A DNA stretch of 7,360 nucleotides, taken from NCBI GenBank assembly GCA_029858605.1, contig JAOUET010000091.1, positions 1 to 7,360 of the forward strand, in the 5' to 3' direction. The DNA comes from Coriobacteriia bacterium. GTDB taxonomy: Bacteria > Actinomycetota > Coriobacteriia > Anaerosomatales > JAENZW01. Of the stretch, positions 6,071 through 7,360 are shown one piece after another (the stretch's first letter is position 1; every line of letters begins with the position of its first letter). The notes beneath the pieces were generated by a model. The model was not told the DNA's origin. It did not search any database and saw nothing but the letters and a program-made list of their open reading frames with translations. Position numbers and translations under genes: made by a program.

Positions 6071-7360
6071 TCAGTCGATTCTGGCGTTTATCTGCGCAAG
6101 CACGGTGGCCGTGACGCTGTTCGGCCCACCGAAGACATAGGTACGCTCGATGTTGCCCTTGTGCGAGGAGAGCCAGTTGCCGGTGGCCGTGGTGAGCGAG
6201 GCGCCGTCGGTGAGCAGGAGAACGCCGCCTTCTAGCCCGACCATGGAGCCTCCGGTCAGCGCGTCGGGGAGCTTGGCTGCGATGCCCACCACCGAATCAG
6301 AGAGCATAGCTCGCGCTATGGCCTTGTTCGCGATGTCGATGGCAGTATCGTAGCGCGACCGCCCGGACCATCGCTCGGCTCCAAGGGCTTTCCTGACCGA
6401 CTCGGAGACCGTGTTCGGTCCGCCGCCGACGATGACGGTAGCCGGCCCGATGGCGTTGATGCGCGTCTGGGTCGCCGAAGGGATGCTCGTGGCCGTCACG
6501 AGCAGGATCGGGTAGCCGTTGGCCGCGGCTATCGGCGAGAGCGCCAACGCATCGAAGAACTTGGAGGCATCGGCCCCGTTCGCGATCAGCACGGTGTGGG
6601 GCTTGCCTTTCAGGCGCTGCATCTCGGCGGCGATCTTGGCGGCCATGTCGTAGCGCCCGCCGGTAGAGAGCAGCCGATCCTTCGTGAGCTTGCTCGCGCC
6701 CACGTACGCCGCGATCTCTGAGTAGCGGGCGTCAGGGACGCTCACGGGCCCGCCTACGATGTGGACGGCTACCTTGTCGGGGGCGGCCTGCAGAGCTATC
6801 TCCTTGATGGCGGCCTTGACCTCGGTAGGCGTGCTCTTCGCGCTCACGAGGAACAGGGGTGCGTCGTAGGCCCAGCAAAGCCCGCTCGCGGCGAGAGGGT
6901 CGGCCGCCGCGCGGTCGTCGCCTGATGCGATCACCACGTGCCTGACGTCGCCCCACTGCGTGCCGTTGTCCGGGTAGCGGTCGGCGTCGAAGCCCTCGCG
7001 GGCGATCGCGACGGCGGTCGAGAAGCGCGTGCGGGCGGCGAGCCGCTCGGACGCTCCCGCGAGGACCGTGAACGAGAAAGTCTTGGTGTCCGCAGAGTTG
7101 CCGGCCACGTCTTCGGCCCACATGACCAGCGTATGGTTGCCCGGCCCGGTCGTCACCGTCCGAACCAGCGTGCTGGCTGGCCCTGTTGCCGTCTGAATCG
7201 CCCCGTCATCGAGGCGCCAGCTCAGCGTCTGCACGCCCGACAGGGCATCCGACGCCGTGACCTCGATGATCGCCAGGCCTGAATACAGCGGCACGCCGTT
7301 ATCATCCAGTACCGGCTTGGTGAGATCGATTCCGAAGTCGGCGAACCCGTGATTGGACGA
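6071..7360 (-). CDS. Cell-wall-anchored surface protein, C-terminal part: Ig-like/OmpL47-like domain and three CWB2 repeats
   Basis: The frame is open from the window edge at 7360 to a TGA at 6071-6073, giving 429 visible residues. A GTG at 7294 is in frame, but the coding sequence continues upstream of it with sensible content, so the true start lies beyond the window. Visible residues about 1-102 form an Ig-like beta domain: IEVTASDALSGVQTLSWRLD, then a TLVMWAEDVAGNSAD motif, as in OmpL47-type and related bacterial Ig-like repeats that often occur in series. Residues 104-429 are three CWB2 repeats, expected to hold the protein on the wall. The missing N-terminal part would carry the signal peptide and whatever defines its function. 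It is the first of three consecutive genes with the same anchor. Function beyond surface attachment cannot be told from what is visible. Confidence 0.93.
   Translation of the reverse strand, partial: SSNHGFADFGIDLTKPVLDDNGVPLYSGLAIIEVTASDALSGVQTLSWRLDDGAIQTATGPASTLVRTVTTGPGNHTLVMWAEDVAGNSADTKTFSFTVLAGASERLAARTRFSTAVAIAREGFDADRYPDNGTQWGDVRHVVIASGDDRAAADPLAASGLCWAYDAPLFLVSAKSTPTEVKAAIKEIALQAAPDKVAVHIVGGPVSVPDARYSEIAAYVGASKLTKDRLLSTGGRYDMAAKIAAEMQRLKGKPHTVLIANGADASKFFDALALSPIAAANGYPILLVTATSIPSATQTRINAIGPATVIVGGGPNTVSESVRKALGAERWSGRSRYDTAIDIANKAIARAMLSDSVVGIAAKLPDALTGGSMVGLEGGVLLLTDGASLTTATGNWLSSHKGNIERTYVFGGPNSVTATVLAQINARID
6074..7051 (-). repeat. CWB2 triple-repeat cassette A (Ig-like surface protein)
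   Basis: Repeats lie at visible residues about 104-221, 228-328 and 330-429. The ILL-like strands are PLFLV (168-172), PILLV (284-288) and GVLLL (379-383). Unlike the other two cassettes, repeat 3 has Thr (RTYVFGG) where they have Cys before YVxGG, leaving a single cysteine in repeat 1. Confidence 0.9.

Noticed and set aside
6071..7294. GTG at 7294 as the true start of the Ig-like/CWB2 gene
   Set aside because: The frame stays open to the window edge with matching Ig-like content, and no signal peptide follows the GTG, so the gene is treated as partial.

Overview
The window is GC-rich DNA in which all four real genes lie on the minus strand, so transcription runs from high to low coordinates. 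Two genes run off the window edges. The combination of C-terminal cassettes of three cell-wall-binding type 2 repeats (CWB2, PF04122), Sec signals without an outer-membrane signature, and a multiheme c-type cytochrome suggests an anaerobic Gram-positive actinobacterium, perhaps of the Coriobacteriia or a related subsurface lineage. That placement is inference from gene content and composition only.

Layout in transcription order. (1) 7360-6071: the 3' part of a surface-protein gene, giving an Ig-like/OmpL47-like beta domain followed by three CWB2 repeats. (2) 5973-3070: a complete secreted subtilisin-family (S8) protease with signal peptide, propeptide and catalytic Asp/His/Asn/Ser. A jelly-roll domain is inserted inside the catalytic domain, and three CWB2 repeats follow. 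(3) 3052-950: a surface protein with an N-terminal hydrophobic signal/anchor, a PPC-like domain, two tandem carboxypeptidase-regulatory-like beta domains and three CWB2 repeats. (4) 768 to beyond position 1: the N-terminal 256 residues of an exported multiheme cytochrome c with six CxxCH motifs arranged as three 'doubled CXXCH' pairs. It has no stop inside the window.

Genes 2 and 3 are separated by 17 bases, and the stop codon of gene 2 overlaps the Shine-Dalgarno sequence of gene 3, so they are very likely co-transcribed. Gene 1 lies 97 bases upstream of gene 2 and may belong to the same unit. Gene 4 sits after a 181-base gap containing a small hairpin just past the gene 3 stop, a possible extended -10 promoter and a perfect 12-bp inverted repeat. 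It is therefore probably transcribed and regulated separately.

The locus reads as a cell-surface module: three proteins fixed to the wall by one shared anchor but carrying different exposed domains (Ig-like, protease, PPC plus beta domains), next to an exported electron-transfer protein. No RNA genes, insertion sequences, CRISPR arrays or attachment sites were seen.
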